The notes under the pieces: model-generated
What the model was told of the DNA's origin: nothing
The model's input: the letters and a program-made list of their open reading frames with translations, nothing else
Databases searched by the model: none
Source of the DNA: Nocardia brasiliensis
GTDB taxonomy: Bacteria > Actinomycetota > Actinomycetes > Mycobacteriales > Mycobacteriaceae
Assembly (NCBI RefSeq): GCF_011801125.1
Contig: NZ_CP046171.1
Coordinates: 6,014,001-6,078,000, forward strand
Length of the DNA: 64,000 bases
Direction of reading: 5' to 3'
Part shown: positions 44,430-53,604 of the stretch, piece after piece
How positions within the stretch are numbered: the first letter of the stretch is position 1
How the letters are laid out: each line of letters opens with the position of its first letter
Position numbers and translations under genes: made by a program

Positions 44430-46350
44430 GGACGCTCACCCGGTCCCCGGCCAGCACCGCGGGCGGGGCGATCAGCCTGCTCGCGATGGCCGCGAGCACG
44501 GCCGGACCGTCCTGGGACAGCACCGATTCCGCGTGGAACTGCACCGAGGCGAACCGCTCGCCCTGCAGCGCGTACACCTCCCCGGTCGCCGGATCGCGAC
44601 TGACCTCGACCCGGCCGAGCACGGAGTCGAAGGCGTCGACCGCGCTGCGGGCCACGAAGGTGTTGTAGAACCCGGCACGCACCGGGGTGCCGTACAGCGA
44701 GATCACGCGGCTCACACCCTGATTCGGCTTGTCCAGCCTAGTGATCTCCAAACCCAGTGCCGAGCACAGGATCTGGTGGCTCAGGCAGACCGCCGCGAAC
44801 GGCTGATCAGCCGCCGTGAGCTGCTTGATCCGCCGCCGCATCGCCAGCACCCGCGGATCGTGCAGCGCGCCGGGATCACCGGGGCCGGGGCCGAGCACGA
44901 CCAGGTCGTAGTCGGCGAGTTCCACCTCGGCGTCCCAGCTCACGATCGTCAGGTCGAAGCCGAGCGAGCGCAGCATGCTGGCCAGCATCGTGGTGAAGTT
45001 GTCGGCCGCGTCGATCAGCAACACCGAACCGCCGACCAGCGATGCCGTGCCGATCTGCCGGTTGTCGGCCTCGGCGAACCAGAACTGTGAGGCGATCGAG
45101 TTGCGGCTCTGCAGCGCGGCAGTGACCGCGGGCAGCGCGGCCAGCCGCGGCCACCGCGCGGTGACCGAGCCGTTGATCAAAGCCGCTGCCTTGGCATAGG
45201 TTTCGTGCATCTCGCCGACCGGATCCGAGTCCCGGACCAGCGTCGAGCCCACCGTGATCCTGGCCCGGCCGACGGCGTCGACGACGGCGGTACGGATCAG
45301 GATGGCCGAGTCGAGCCGGACCGCTCCGCCCGCCCCGCGATCGATGTAGGCGATGGCGCCGCTGTAGTAGCCGCGCCCGACCGACTCGTAGCGGGCGATG
45401 ACGTGGGTGGCGCTCTCCAGCGGCGAGCCGACCACGGTCGGTGCGAACATCGTCTCGCGCAGCACCTCGGCGACGCCGAGCTCGGTGCGGCCGCGCAGCA
45501 GGTACTCGGTATGGGCCAGGTGCGCCATCTCCTTGAGAAACGGTCCGGTCACCGTCCCGCCCGCCGGGCAGAGCGCCGACATCATCTTGAGCTCCTCGTC
45601 GACGACCATGAACAGTTCGTCGTTCTCTTTCTGATCGGCGAGGAAATGCAGCAGGCCCGACTCGGTCGGCCCCTCCGGCGGGTACCGGTAGGTACCGCTG
45701 ATCGGGTTCATCGACACTGTGCGGTTGTCGAAGTGCGCGTGCGCCTCCGGGCTGGCGCCGACGAAGGTCTGCGTGCCGGTGTGCACCAGATAGGTCCAGT
45801 ACGCACCGCGTTCGCCGCTGAGCAGCCTGCGGAACAGCCCGAGCGAGACGTCGAGATGATCCGGCCCGAACGACCCGATCAGTGAGCGGCTGATCACGAA
45901 GTTGGAGCCCTCGCCGGTGCCGATCTCGTCGGTGATGACCGACTGCACGATGCGGCGGTACTCCTCGTCGGAGACGTCGAAGCGGAAGCCCGCGGCATCG
46001 ATCGAGTCCGGGCCGAGCCGGTCCGGGCCGATCGCCGCGAGCACCGTCTCCCGCTCGGTGCGCTCGTGCTCGCGCACCGCCATCGCGAGCAGGGGCGTGC
46101 CGTCGTCGTTGCACGGGAAGCCGCGCTCGGCGATCTGCCGATACGGCACCAGCACGAGCAGCCCCGAATCCTGTTCGGCCAACCGCACCTCGTCCAGGCC
46201 TGCCAATTCGGCGAACTCGCCGACCATGATGTCCACCGTGCCCGGCGCCTCGGCACCCGAGCGCTGCACCATCGCGAAGGGCTGACGCGGCTCGGCGAGC
46301 AGCCGATCCAGCAGCGCCCGGCCGTACTCGGCCGATCCGCCGGCCATCAC
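44422..46350 (-). CDS. phzE-like: 2-amino-2-deoxyisochorismate (ADIC) synthase, PhzE-like
   Basis: A 642-residue fusion. Residues about 120-410 are the chorismate-utilising domain ([63 protein letters not shown]). Residues about 440-630 are a class I glutamine amidotransferase with nucleophile Cys in [10 protein letters not shown] and the His-Glu pair in SVQFHAES. The fused amidotransferase means chorismate is aminated, giving ADIC rather than isochorismate. It starts in a GTGATG junction with the phzD-like stop. Anthranilate synthase is the main alternative, but the isochorismatase next door argues for ADIC. Confidence 0.93.
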   Translation of the reverse strand: MMAGGSAEYGRALLDRLLAEPRQPFAMVQRSGAEAPGTVDIMVGEFAELAGLDEVRLAEQDSGLLVLVPYRQIAERGFPCNDDGTPLLAMAVREHERTERETVLAAIGPDRLGPDSIDAAGFRFDVSDEEYRRIVQSVITDEIGTGEGSNFVISRSLIGSFGPDHLDVSLGLFRRLLSGERGAYWTYLVHTGTQTFVGASPEAHAHFDNRTVSMNPISGTYRYPPEGPTESGLLHFLADQKENDELFMVVDEELKMMSALCPAGGTVTGPFLKEMAHLAHTEYLLRGRTELGVAEVLRETMFAPTVVGSPLESATHVIARYESVGRGYYSGAIAYIDRGAGGAVRLDSAILIRTAVVDAVGRARITVGSTLVRDSDPVGEMHETYAKAAALINGSVTARWPRLAALPAVTAALQSRNSIASQFWFAEADNRQIGTASLVGGSVLLIDAADNFTTMLASMLRSLGFDLTIVSWDAEVELADYDLVVLGPGPGDPGALHDPRVLAMRRRIKQLTAADQPFAAVCLSHQILCSALGLEITRLDKPNQGVSRVISLYGTPVRAGFYNTFVARSAVDAFDSVLGRVEVSRDPATGEVYALQGERFASVQFHAESVLSQDGPAVLAAIASRLIAPPAVLAGDRVSVRG

Positions 46351-47021
46351 ACACCCACCCTGGAGCCGACGTCCGTGCCGGACTGCACGGCCGCCACCAG
46401 ATCCGCGGTGGTCCGCACCATCGCGCAGCGTGCCGCCGCGTAGTCCAGCGTCATCCGATGGTCCTCGCGGGTGAAGTCGGCGATGGCATCGGCGGCGAGG
46501 AAGGTCTCGATGTCGTTGGAGTAGGACTCACACGCCGTCACCAGCACCCCGACGTGCGCGTACACCCCGCTGATGATCAGCTGGTCACGACCCATCGCCC
46601 GGAACCGGTCGAGCAGACCGGAGCCGTGGAACGCACTGTAGCGCCACTTCGTGGACACCAGATCGGCTGGGCCCGGGGTCAATTCGGACACCACCGCGCG
46701 ATCGGTCTCGTCCGTGGTCATGCCGGGGCCCCAGACATCGCGCAGCAACCCGCGCTCGGCCGGGGTCATCCCGCCGGGTTGGGCGGTGTAGACGACGGCC
46801 ACCCCGGCCCGCACGCAGGTCTCGCGCAGCAGCGCGAGGTTGGCGACCAGCTCGGTGTAGGGCGAGCCGCCGGCGCGCAGCGGACGCAGAAAATAATTCT
46901 GCATATCGTGGATCAACAGCACCGACCGACGGGGTTCGATTTTCCAGTCGACAATATTCTCCGGCAACTCGTCCGGTACCGGCATTTCATACGAAATGAC
47001 GTCGGGTATTCCACCGAACAT
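46347..47021 (-). CDS. phzD-like: Isochorismatase-family hydrolase, PhzD-like
   Basis: A 224-residue cysteine-free-type isochorismatase that removes pyruvate from ADIC to give trans-2,3-dihydro-3-hydroxyanthranilate. The catalytic Asp is in [11 protein letters not shown] and the Lys in [31 protein letters not shown] and [14 protein letters not shown] closely follow PhzD as I recall it. ATG 47021 has GGAG 5 bp upstream; the ATG at 47024 is too close. No aryl-carrier domain is fused, unlike EntB/DhbB. Confidence 0.92.
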   Translation of the reverse strand: MFGGIPDVISYEMPVPDELPENIVDWKIEPRRSVLLIHDMQNYFLRPLRAGGSPYTELVANLALLRETCVRAGVAVVYTAQPGGMTPAERGLLRDVWGPGMTTDETDRAVVSELTPGPADLVSTKWRYSAFHGSGLLDRFRAMGRDQLIISGVYAHVGVLVTACESYSNDIETFLAADAIADFTREDHRMTLDYAAARCAMVRTTADLVAAVQSGTDVGSRVGV

Positions 47022-47055
47022 CATGACTCCTCTGATCGATCGAAGTTCTGCGCAC

Positions 47056-47844
47056 TCAGCTGCCGAGTGTCGCGCCACCGTCCACGGTGAGTTCCTGCAT
47101 CGTGATGTGCCGGGCTCGGTCGGACAGCAAGAATTCCACGGCGTCGACAATGTCGTCGGGATCGGCTATGCGGCCGAGCGGGATGCCGAGCCGGAATTTC
47201 TCCGGCACGCCCGCGATGGTGGCCTCGGTACGGTCCTCGTCCTCCCAGGTCGCTTTCAGCATTTCAGTCCTGGTGGAGCCGGGCGAGACGACGTTGCACC
47301 GAATTCCGTATTTCGCTACCTCCAGCGCGGCGCATTTGGCGAGCATCGTCGCCGCCGCTTTGGAAGCCGAATACGCGGACATGGAAGCGCGCGGTGTACG
47401 CGCGGCATTGGAGGAGACCGTGACCACCGCGCCGCGGCGTCGGGAGATCATGCGGGTCAGCACCGCCTTGGTCACCCGGAAGACACCGGTCGTATTGACC
47501 GAGAAGGTCTCGGCCCAGTCGTCCTCGGAGAGTTCGACGATCTCGCCGAAGCGCATGATGCCCGCCGCGTTCACCAGGTAGTCGAGCGGGCCGATATCGC
47601 GCTCGACATCGCCGACGATGCGTTCGACGTCCACCGGGTCGGTCACGTCACCCTGCACGATCGTCACCTGCCCCGGCATGGCACGCAGCTCTTTCGACGC
47701 GTCCGCCGCCCGGTCGACCGCGACGACCACCATGCCCTGAGCGGCGAGCCGGTACACGATGCGATGACCGATGCCACCCGCGGCGCCGGTCACCAGCGCG
47801 ATCCGCTGTGCCCCGGAATCCGAGGCCTGCTGCGGTCCGATCAT
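47056..47844 (-). CDS. EntA/DhbA-like dehydrogenase, probably 2,3-dihydro-3-hydroxyanthranilate dehydrogenase
   Basis: A 262-residue [11 protein letters not shown] cofactor motif, [24 protein letters not shown] (Ser, Tyr) with the following Lys, and [19 protein letters not shown] are the hallmarks of 2,3-dihydro-2,3-dihydroxybenzoate dehydrogenases. Next to phzD and phzE, with no siderophore genes, the expected reaction is NAD-dependent aromatisation to 3-hydroxyanthranilate. The start is uncertain: ATG 47844, GTG 47853 or TTG 47880, none with a strong ribosome site. It leads the operon. Confidence 0.85.
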   Translation of the reverse strand: MIGPQQASDSGAQRIALVTGAAGGIGHRIVYRLAAQGMVVVAVDRAADASKELRAMPGQVTIVQGDVTDPVDVERIVGDVERDIGPLDYLVNAAGIMRFGEIVELSEDDWAETFSVNTTGVFRVTKAVLTRMISRRRGAVVTVSSNAARTPRASMSAYSASKAAATMLAKCAALEVAKYGIRCNVVSPGSTRTEMLKATWEDEDRTEATIAGVPEKFRLGIPLGRIADPDDIVDAVEFLLSDRARHITMQELTVDGGATLGS

Positions 47845-47853
47845 TATGTTCAC

Positions 47854-48321
47854 CACACTTACGTCATGAATCCTGAACAAAGACCTTGCGGACTCGCCGC
47901 ATATCTTCGAAGGCCAATTGAAGTCTGCTGCGCGTGACTGCGGGCAGGCCTATCCATAAACCCGGCGCACAGCCGAGTCGGTGGTAAATTTATCCCGCGT
48001 CGCCACGACCCCGGTATAGCAGGGAGTTGCCAACAGGCCGGACTGGCAGGGTGTTGTCAATATTCGCCCGGAACTTGTCAGCGCCGGATCGTTGCCGGTG
48101 CCGGAAATCGAACCATATACTCTCACCTGTAGTGCAGTCGGGAGTACTCAGCGCAGCGTATCGCCCCCACTGACTCATGCGATGAAAACCCTCTGGAAAC
48201 AAACGGGCACACGGTTTCACGCCGTCCCGATCCTGTCCGGGTGCAAACCTCAGCCCCGCTCGATCCGGAGCTACCGGTTTATTCCGGGAACGCCGGCCGA
48301 CACGAAACATTGAGTGACGCT
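47854..48321. promoter_or_regulatory. Divergent promoter region between the phz-like operon and the ligase-prenyltransferase operon
   Basis: These 468 bp (allowing the shortest starts) hold no convincing gene and separate two divergent core operons. An imperfect symmetric element TTGCCA...TGGCAG lies at about 48024-48047, and AT-rich tracts at 47975-47995 and 48050-48070 could be promoter cores. This is a likely target for the cluster regulators. Confidence 0.5.
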
Positions 48322-49857
48322 ATGACTCGAAATCACAATCTCATCTACGATCAGTTGATCGAGATCGCGCCGGATGCCCGGCCCTGGATCAGCGACCATT
48401 CCTCGGTCGCGGTGCCGGTGGTCGACAACCAGGTGGCACTGACCGATGTCGCCGACGCGGCCAGCCGCGCCGCGACGCTGTTCGAGAGCACCGGCATCAA
48501 GCCCGGCGACTACTGCGCGGTATGGCTGGACGCACCGCTGGACATCATGGTCGTCATCGCGGCGCTCACAGCGGTCGGCGGCGTGCCGGTGCTGCTCAGC
48601 CCGGCGCTCGACGTCGAGACCCTCGGCCGCATGCTGGCGCCGGTGACGATCGAACGCATCGTCACCACCGCCGATCGCCGCGCCAAGGTCGAACAGCTCG
48701 AGGCGCTGCGGCAGGTCGACGACTGGGCCGAGCTCGCCGCGCGATTGCCCGATACCGCCCCGCGCCGCACCACCGCCGTGTCGATGCCGGGTACCGCGCC
48801 CTACATCGTCACGCACACCTCGGGCACGACCGGCGTGCCGAAGCTGGTGCAGTACACCCGCCGCGGCACCGACCACCAAGGCTACGCCCAGGAGGTGCCC
48901 GCGATCCTCGGCCGGCTGCGCGGTTACGCGGCCGTTGCGGTCTCCCCCGTGCACTACCGCACCGTGACCGGTCTGCTCTGCGCGCTGCGCCGCAACGTGC
49001 CGCTGGTCATCCTGTCCGATCACGCGGGCGAGGCGGTGGCGCCGTTCATCAAGCGCTATCAGCCGATCTATCTCGAGGCGCACCCGAACACCCTCATGCA
49101 GTGGGAGTACCTAGCTGACAACGGAACCCTGGCCTCGGTGCGGCACTACGTGAGCACCTTCGACGTGATCCACCCCGGCACCGTGCGGCGGCTGCTGGCA
49201 GGCTCGAAGTACCGGATCGCGACCTTCTTCGAGGCCTACGGCCAATCCGAGCTCGGCGGCATCGCGGCCAAGGTGCACTTCAAGGGCTTCACCGGGCGCA
49301 AGCACCGCAACAAGGTGAACCGCCTGCCGGAAGGACATTCCGCGGGCTGGACCGCGCCCGGCTACTCGCGCGCCCGGATCGTCGGCCCCGACGGCAAGCG
49401 GGTACCCAACGGCACCGCGGGCCGGATCCAGGTCACCTCCGCTGGCCAGTTCCAGACCTACATCAACCGGCGGGAGGCGGCCGAGGCCAACACCAGCGCC
49501 GACGGCTGGTGGGACACCGGCGATTACGGCAAGCGGACCCGCTTCGGCAAGCTGATCCTGATCGATCGGCAGGTCGAACGGATGAAGCGGCTGCCGAGCG
49601 CCATCGCGATGGAGGACGTGCTGCTCGCCCGCATGCCGTGGCTACTGGAAGCCATTGTGCTGGAACAGGATCACGGCGTCGTGCCGGTAATCGCCCTGCG
49701 CGACCGCCCGTTCGACGAGGCCGCGTGGCGCGCGGCGGTGGCGGACCTGCCGCTGATGGCCGACCCGGTCGTCGTCGACTTCCACGACTTCCCGCGCACC
49801 GCCACCGGCAAGATCCAGCGCCCCGCCCTGTCGCAGCTGATCACGCAGCAGAGCTGA
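48322..49857 (+). CDS. AMP-forming ligase (ANL superfamily), candidate diazotase or aryl-acid ligase
   Basis: A 511-residue adenylating enzyme. The P-loop THTSGTTGVPK (residues 164-174), the FFEAYGQSE motif (302-310), GWWDTGDYG and the C-terminal lysine in TATGKIQRP are intact. It is rather divergent from acyl-CoA ligases: the acyl pocket region is short and the A5 motif is AYGQSE. In the cremeomycin and avenalumate pathways, an ANL enzyme (CreM, AvaA6) uses ATP to couple nitrite to an aromatic amine. This ligase or the second one could do that here, or activate 3-hydroxyanthranilate. ATG 48322 is the likely start, though its Shine-Dalgarno is weak. Confidence 0.8.
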   Translation: MTRNHNLIYDQLIEIAPDARPWISDHSSVAVPVVDNQVALTDVADAASRAATLFESTGIKPGDYCAVWLDAPLDIMVVIAALTAVGGVPVLLSPALDVETLGRMLAPVTIERIVTTADRRAKVEQLEALRQVDDWAELAARLPDTAPRRTTAVSMPGTAPYIVTHTSGTTGVPKLVQYTRRGTDHQGYAQEVPAILGRLRGYAAVAVSPVHYRTVTGLLCALRRNVPLVILSDHAGEAVAPFIKRYQPIYLEAHPNTLMQWEYLADNGTLASVRHYVSTFDVIHPGTVRRLLAGSKYRIATFFEAYGQSELGGIAAKVHFKGFTGRKHRNKVNRLPEGHSAGWTAPGYSRARIVGPDGKRVPNGTAGRIQVTSAGQFQTYINRREAAEANTSADGWWDTGDYGKRTRFGKLILIDRQVERMKRLPSAIAMEDVLLARMPWLLEAIVLEQDHGVVPVIALRDRPFDEAAWRAAVADLPLMADPVVVDFHDFPRTATGKIQRPALSQLITQQS

Positions 49858-49887
49858 CCATCAGCCCCTCACTCCACAGGACTCGAC

Positions 49888-50835
49888 ATGACCACTGAGA
49901 CTATTCAGTCCACCGGAATCTCCTTCGGCGAGAAGGCCGGTGCCTATTTCCGCCTGGGGAAGCTCCGGGTGTACCACCACTTCTACGCCTGGCTGCTCGC
50001 GGTGTTGCTGCTCGCGCACGAGTCGATCAGCAAGCCGGGCATGGCCGTCGCGCTCGGCCTGATCCTGGTCGGCATGATCGCGATGAAGGTCGCCACCTGT
50101 GCCGCCGACGACGTCGTCGGCTACCGCGACGGCAGCGACGCCAAGAACTACGCCACCGGCGGGCATCTGCCCAAGTCCAACAAGCCGCTGCTGTCGGGCA
50201 TGCTGTCCGAGCGCGAGGCCATCACCTTCGGCATCATCACCGGGCTGATCGCGTTCGGGACCGGTCTCGCCCTACTCATCCCGCTCGACGGTGATGTGCC
50301 GCTCCCGTTCCTGATCGGGTACTTCGTGGTGATCGCCGTCGCCGTGCAGTACTCGTGGCTGTTCAAGTTCAGCTACCGCCCCACCGGCCTGGAGTTCGTG
50401 ATCTTCCTGGTCAACACCGCCGAGGTGCTCGGCCCGTACTGGATCATCGCCCGGCACTGGTCCACCGACGCCGTGCTGATCGGCCTGCTGATCGGCGTGT
50501 GCATGCTGCTGGTGGTCTCGTACGCGAATTTCGGTGACCGCGAAGGGGATGCGGCCTCCGGCCGGCGCACGCTCGCCGCCGTCATCTCCCCCACCATCTA
50601 CCGCGGCCTGATCGCCGCGCTGTCCGCGCTCAGCCTCGCGCTGCTGGTGGCGCCGTTCGTCATCGGCTCGCTGAACCCGTGGCTGGTGGTGTGCGTGGTA
50701 CCCGCGATCGTGTTGCGCGCCATGCAGATCCGCGCCGGGCTGTTCCAGGATCAGGTGCAGCGCGCCGTCATCCTCGGGTTCCGCAGCACCGACGCCGTCG
50801 GTCTCGGCCTGGCCGCGGCCCTGGTGCTGTCATGA
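49888..50835 (+). CDS. UbiA-family prenyltransferase 1
   Basis: A 315-residue membrane protein with about nine helices. The first Asp-rich motif is variant, ADDVVGYRDGSD (residues 73-84), lacking the usual Asn. The second is FGDREGDAASGRRT. It resembles MenA/UbiA enzymes that attach polyprenyl chains to aromatic acids. Located between two ligase genes and before the prenyl diphosphate synthase, it is the best candidate for prenylating the 3-hydroxyanthranilate core. It overlaps the next gene by 4 bp (ATGA). Confidence 0.88.
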   Translation: MTTETIQSTGISFGEKAGAYFRLGKLRVYHHFYAWLLAVLLLAHESISKPGMAVALGLILVGMIAMKVATCAADDVVGYRDGSDAKNYATGGHLPKSNKPLLSGMLSEREAITFGIITGLIAFGTGLALLIPLDGDVPLPFLIGYFVVIAVAVQYSWLFKFSYRPTGLEFVIFLVNTAEVLGPYWIIARHWSTDAVLIGLLIGVCMLLVVSYANFGDREGDAASGRRTLAAVISPTIYRGLIAALSALSLALLVAPFVIGSLNPWLVVCVVPAIVLRAMQIRAGLFQDQVQRAVILGFRSTDAVGLGLAAALVLS

Positions 50836-52448
50836 TGCTGCAGCGCACCGCGCAGGTGCTCCGATCGCTGGCCGTGCTCGGCAAGCGTGGTTTCATCCAT
50901 CCCCGCCATCTGTCCGCTGACGTGCGTTCGGCGAAGATCGCCGCGCACTGCGGCCCGTTCCCCGCCATGATCAGCTACATGGCGCGCTACGAGCCCGACC
51001 GCGCCGCCGTCGTCGACGCCCGCGGCAGTGTCAGCTTCGGTGAGCTGGAACGACAGTCGAACGCGCTGGCCCGTGGCCTGGCCGCGGCCGGGATCGGCCC
51101 CGGCGACGTCGCGGGCGTGCTGGCCCGCGACCATCGCGGCATGGTCGCGACCATGATCGCGACCGGCAAGCTCGGCGTCCGGCTGGTCATCATGAACACC
51201 GGTTTCGCGGGACCGCAACTGCGCGACGTCGCCGAGCGCGAGGGCGTCACCGTGCTGTTCCACGATGCCGAGTTCAGCGGCCCGACCACCGCGCTGCCCG
51301 ACTCGGTGCGGCTGTTCGAGACCTGGCACGACGGGCCGCGCGCCGCGGACGCGCCCGCGCTGATCGATGACCTGATCGCCGCCAACTCCACCACCCCGCC
51401 CCCGCTGCCCGCCGAACCCGGTGGCCTGGTGCTGCTCACCAGCGGCACCACGGGCACACCGAAAGGCGCGGTCCGCAAACGCATTTCGCCGCTGCAATCG
51501 GCGCAGCTGCTCGACCGGGTGCCGCTCAGCCGGGGCGGGGTCATGGTGATCGCCGCGCCGCTGTTCCACGCCACCGGCCTTGGGCAGTTCACCCTCGCCA
51601 TGGCGCTGGGCAAGACCGTGGTGTTCGGCAAGGGCAAGTTCGACGCCGAGGCCACCCTCGCGAGCGTCGCGAAGCACCGGGCCGACACCCTCATCGTGGT
51701 GCCGACCATGCTTGGCCGCATCCTCGATCTCGGCCCGGAAGTGCTTGCCCGGTACGACGTTTCCGCGCTGCGCATCATCGCCAGCGGCGGTTCCGCCATC
51801 TCGCCCGGGCTCAGCGCACGCACCGCCGCCGCGTTCGGCGACGTGCTCTACAACAACTACGGCGCCACCGAGGTCGCCGCCGTGTCGGTGGCGACGCCGG
51901 CCGAGCTGCGGCAGGCGCCGGGCACCGTGGGCAGGCCGCCGGTCGGCGTGCGGGTCGCGCTGTTCGACCGCGACGACCGGGAGATCACCGAACCCGACAC
52001 CCCCGGCATCATCTTCGTCGCCAACGGCCTGAGCTTCGGCGGCTACACCGACGGCCGGGACAAGGACCGCAACGGCGGGATGATCTCGACCGGCGACATC
52101 GGTCACTTCGATCGTTCCGGTCTGCTGTTCCTCGACGGCCGCAGCGACGACATGATCGTCTCCGGCGGCGAGAACGTCTACCCCGGCGAGGTGGAGAACC
52201 TGCTCGCCGACCGGGCCGACATCGCCGACGCCGCCGCCATCGGCGTGGACGACCCGGACTTCGGCCAGCGGCTGCGGGCCTTCGTCGTGCCGCAGGCGGG
52301 CGCCGAACTCGATCCGGAGGAAATTCGCGGCTACGTCAAATCCCAGCTGGCTCGGTACAAAGTCCCGCGCGATGTCGTCATCGTCGCCGAGATTCCGCGC
52401 AACGGCTCCGGAAAGATCGTGCGCGCTCAATTGGCCGGAATTCCGTAG
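50832..52448 (+). CDS. Acyl-CoA synthetase-like AMP-forming ligase (FadD-like)
   Basis: A 538-residue ANL enzyme with LLTSGTTGTPKGA (P-loop), NNYGATEV, STGDIGHFD, GRSDDMIVSGGENVYPGEVE (hinge) and NGSGKIVR (catalytic Lys). It is closest to fatty or aryl acyl-CoA ligases of the mycobacterial FadD2/FadD12 kind. It may activate the carboxylate of the aromatic core or a fatty acid for the acyltransferase or ketosynthase. Translational coupling with the prenyltransferase suggests an obligatory pathway role. Confidence 0.87.
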   Translation: MMLQRTAQVLRSLAVLGKRGFIHPRHLSADVRSAKIAAHCGPFPAMISYMARYEPDRAAVVDARGSVSFGELERQSNALARGLAAAGIGPGDVAGVLARDHRGMVATMIATGKLGVRLVIMNTGFAGPQLRDVAEREGVTVLFHDAEFSGPTTALPDSVRLFETWHDGPRAADAPALIDDLIAANSTTPPPLPAEPGGLVLLTSGTTGTPKGAVRKRISPLQSAQLLDRVPLSRGGVMVIAAPLFHATGLGQFTLAMALGKTVVFGKGKFDAEATLASVAKHRADTLIVVPTMLGRILDLGPEVLARYDVSALRIIASGGSAISPGLSARTAAAFGDVLYNNYGATEVAAVSVATPAELRQAPGTVGRPPVGVRVALFDRDDREITEPDTPGIIFVANGLSFGGYTDGRDKDRNGGMISTGDIGHFDRSGLLFLDGRSDDMIVSGGENVYPGEVENLLADRADIADAAAIGVDDPDFGQRLRAFVVPQAGAELDPEEIRGYVKSQLARYKVPRDVVIVAEIPRNGSGKIVRAQLAGIP

Positions 52449-52498
52449 CCACCTCGGGCTATGTCATTCCTCTATCTCCGAAGGGTGGTACTGCGACC

Positions 52499-53545
52499 AT
52501 GTGCGCGGCAACCGGAATCTACTCCGTACAAGACACCAGAAACGACATGATGAAGCGTGCCGAACAACTGGCACTCGAGTTCCTGGAAAAAGAGCACAAG
52601 CGCTGGTTCGCATTGGACAGCGAGGCGGGTGCGACGATCGAGTCGATTGCCGAACTGATGCGGGCGGGCGGTAAACGGATCAGGCCCGAGTTCTGCATCA
52701 GTGGATATCTCGCGGCAGGCGGTGATCCGGACGGTAGTTCGATCGTCTCCGCGGCGGTAGCCACGGAGTTCCTGCACGCGAGCGCGCTCATCCACGACGA
52801 CGTGTTCGACGAGTCGGCGATGCGCCGCGGCGCCCCTTCGGTGCACGAGAAGTACGCGGCCCGGCATCGGGCGCACGGCTGGCAGGGCGGGTCGAGCCGG
52901 TTCGGCGAGAGCGTCGCGATCCTGGCCGGCGACCTGGCCCTGGTCTACGCCGACATCTTCATGGCCGAGGCGATGCCCGCGGTCACGGCGGCCTGGGGTG
53001 AGCTGCGGGCCGAGCTGATGATCGGTCAGCACCTGGATGTGGTCGCGGCGGCTCGGTTCGCGGGCAACCCGCAGCTCTCGCGCACCATCGCGCAGCTGAA
53101 GTCGGGCAACTACACGATCCACCGGCCGCTGTTGGTCGGGGCGATCCTGGCCGGGCGGCCCGACCTGGCGCAGCCGTTCGAAGCCTACGGTCTCGCGGTC
53201 GGCGAGGCCTTCCAGCTGCGCGACGATCTGCTCGACATGTTCGGTGACACCGACACCCTCGGCAAGCCCGCCCAGCTGGATCTCGAACGACACAAGATGA
53301 CCCTGCTGCTCTCGCTCGCGATCGAGCGGGACGAGCAGGTCAGGGCGTTGATCGAGGCGCCGGGCACGACCTCGGCGCAGCTGCGCGAGCGGCTGCTCGA
53401 ATCCGGGATAGCTGCCGCGGTCGAGCAGCACATCGGCGAGCTGGTCGAGCGGGGCAGCGCCGCCCTCGCCGACGTCGGTCTGGAACCGGGCTGGCGGGAC
53501 GAGCTGATCGCCATGGCCCACGGTGTCGCCTATCGGAACAAGTGA
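52499..53545 (+). CDS. Polyprenyl (probably geranylgeranyl) diphosphate synthase
   Basis: A 348-residue trans-isoprenyl diphosphate synthase. First Asp-rich motif DDVFD at 100-104, second DDLLD at 242-246, GGKRIRP at 58-64 and GQHLDVV near 177. The residues 4 and 5 before the first motif are Ala and Ser (SALIHDD). The lack of bulky aromatic residues there argues for a chain longer than C15, so C20 or more; this is inference from the family rule. GAAGGGTGG precedes ATG 52499. Last gene of its operon. Confidence 0.9.
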   Translation: MCAATGIYSVQDTRNDMMKRAEQLALEFLEKEHKRWFALDSEAGATIESIAELMRAGGKRIRPEFCISGYLAAGGDPDGSSIVSAAVATEFLHASALIHDDVFDESAMRRGAPSVHEKYAARHRAHGWQGGSSRFGESVAILAGDLALVYADIFMAEAMPAVTAAWGELRAELMIGQHLDVVAAARFAGNPQLSRTIAQLKSGNYTIHRPLLVGAILAGRPDLAQPFEAYGLAVGEAFQLRDDLLDMFGDTDTLGKPAQLDLERHKMTLLLSLAIERDEQVRALIEAPGTTSAQLRERLLESGIAAAVEQHIGELVERGSAALADVGLEPGWRDELIAMAHGVAYRNK

Positions 53546-53554
53546 GCCGGTGCC

Positions 53555-53604
53555 GAGGCACTGTCGTCGCGGTCGGCAAGGATGCGACCGCACGGCAGTG
53601 CCTC
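53555..53604. terminator. Bidirectional terminator between convergent genes
   Basis: A long hairpin with outer 9-bp arms (53555-53563 and 53596-53604) and an inner 7-bp arm pair (GCGGTCG/CGACCGC). It lies between the prenyl diphosphate synthase stop (53545) and the second UbiA gene; its distal end just enters the codons before that stop. Confidence 0.8.

Noticed and set aside
44422..47844. Catechol siderophore (2,3-dihydroxybenzoate) locus
   Set aside because: PhzE has a fused glutaminase, PhzD lacks a carrier domain, and there is no NRPS or DHB-AMP ligase-carrier set.
44422..47844. Prenylated phenazine cluster
   Set aside because: PhzF, PhzG and PhzA/B are absent; an EntA-like dehydrogenase diverts the pathway to 3-hydroxyanthranilate.
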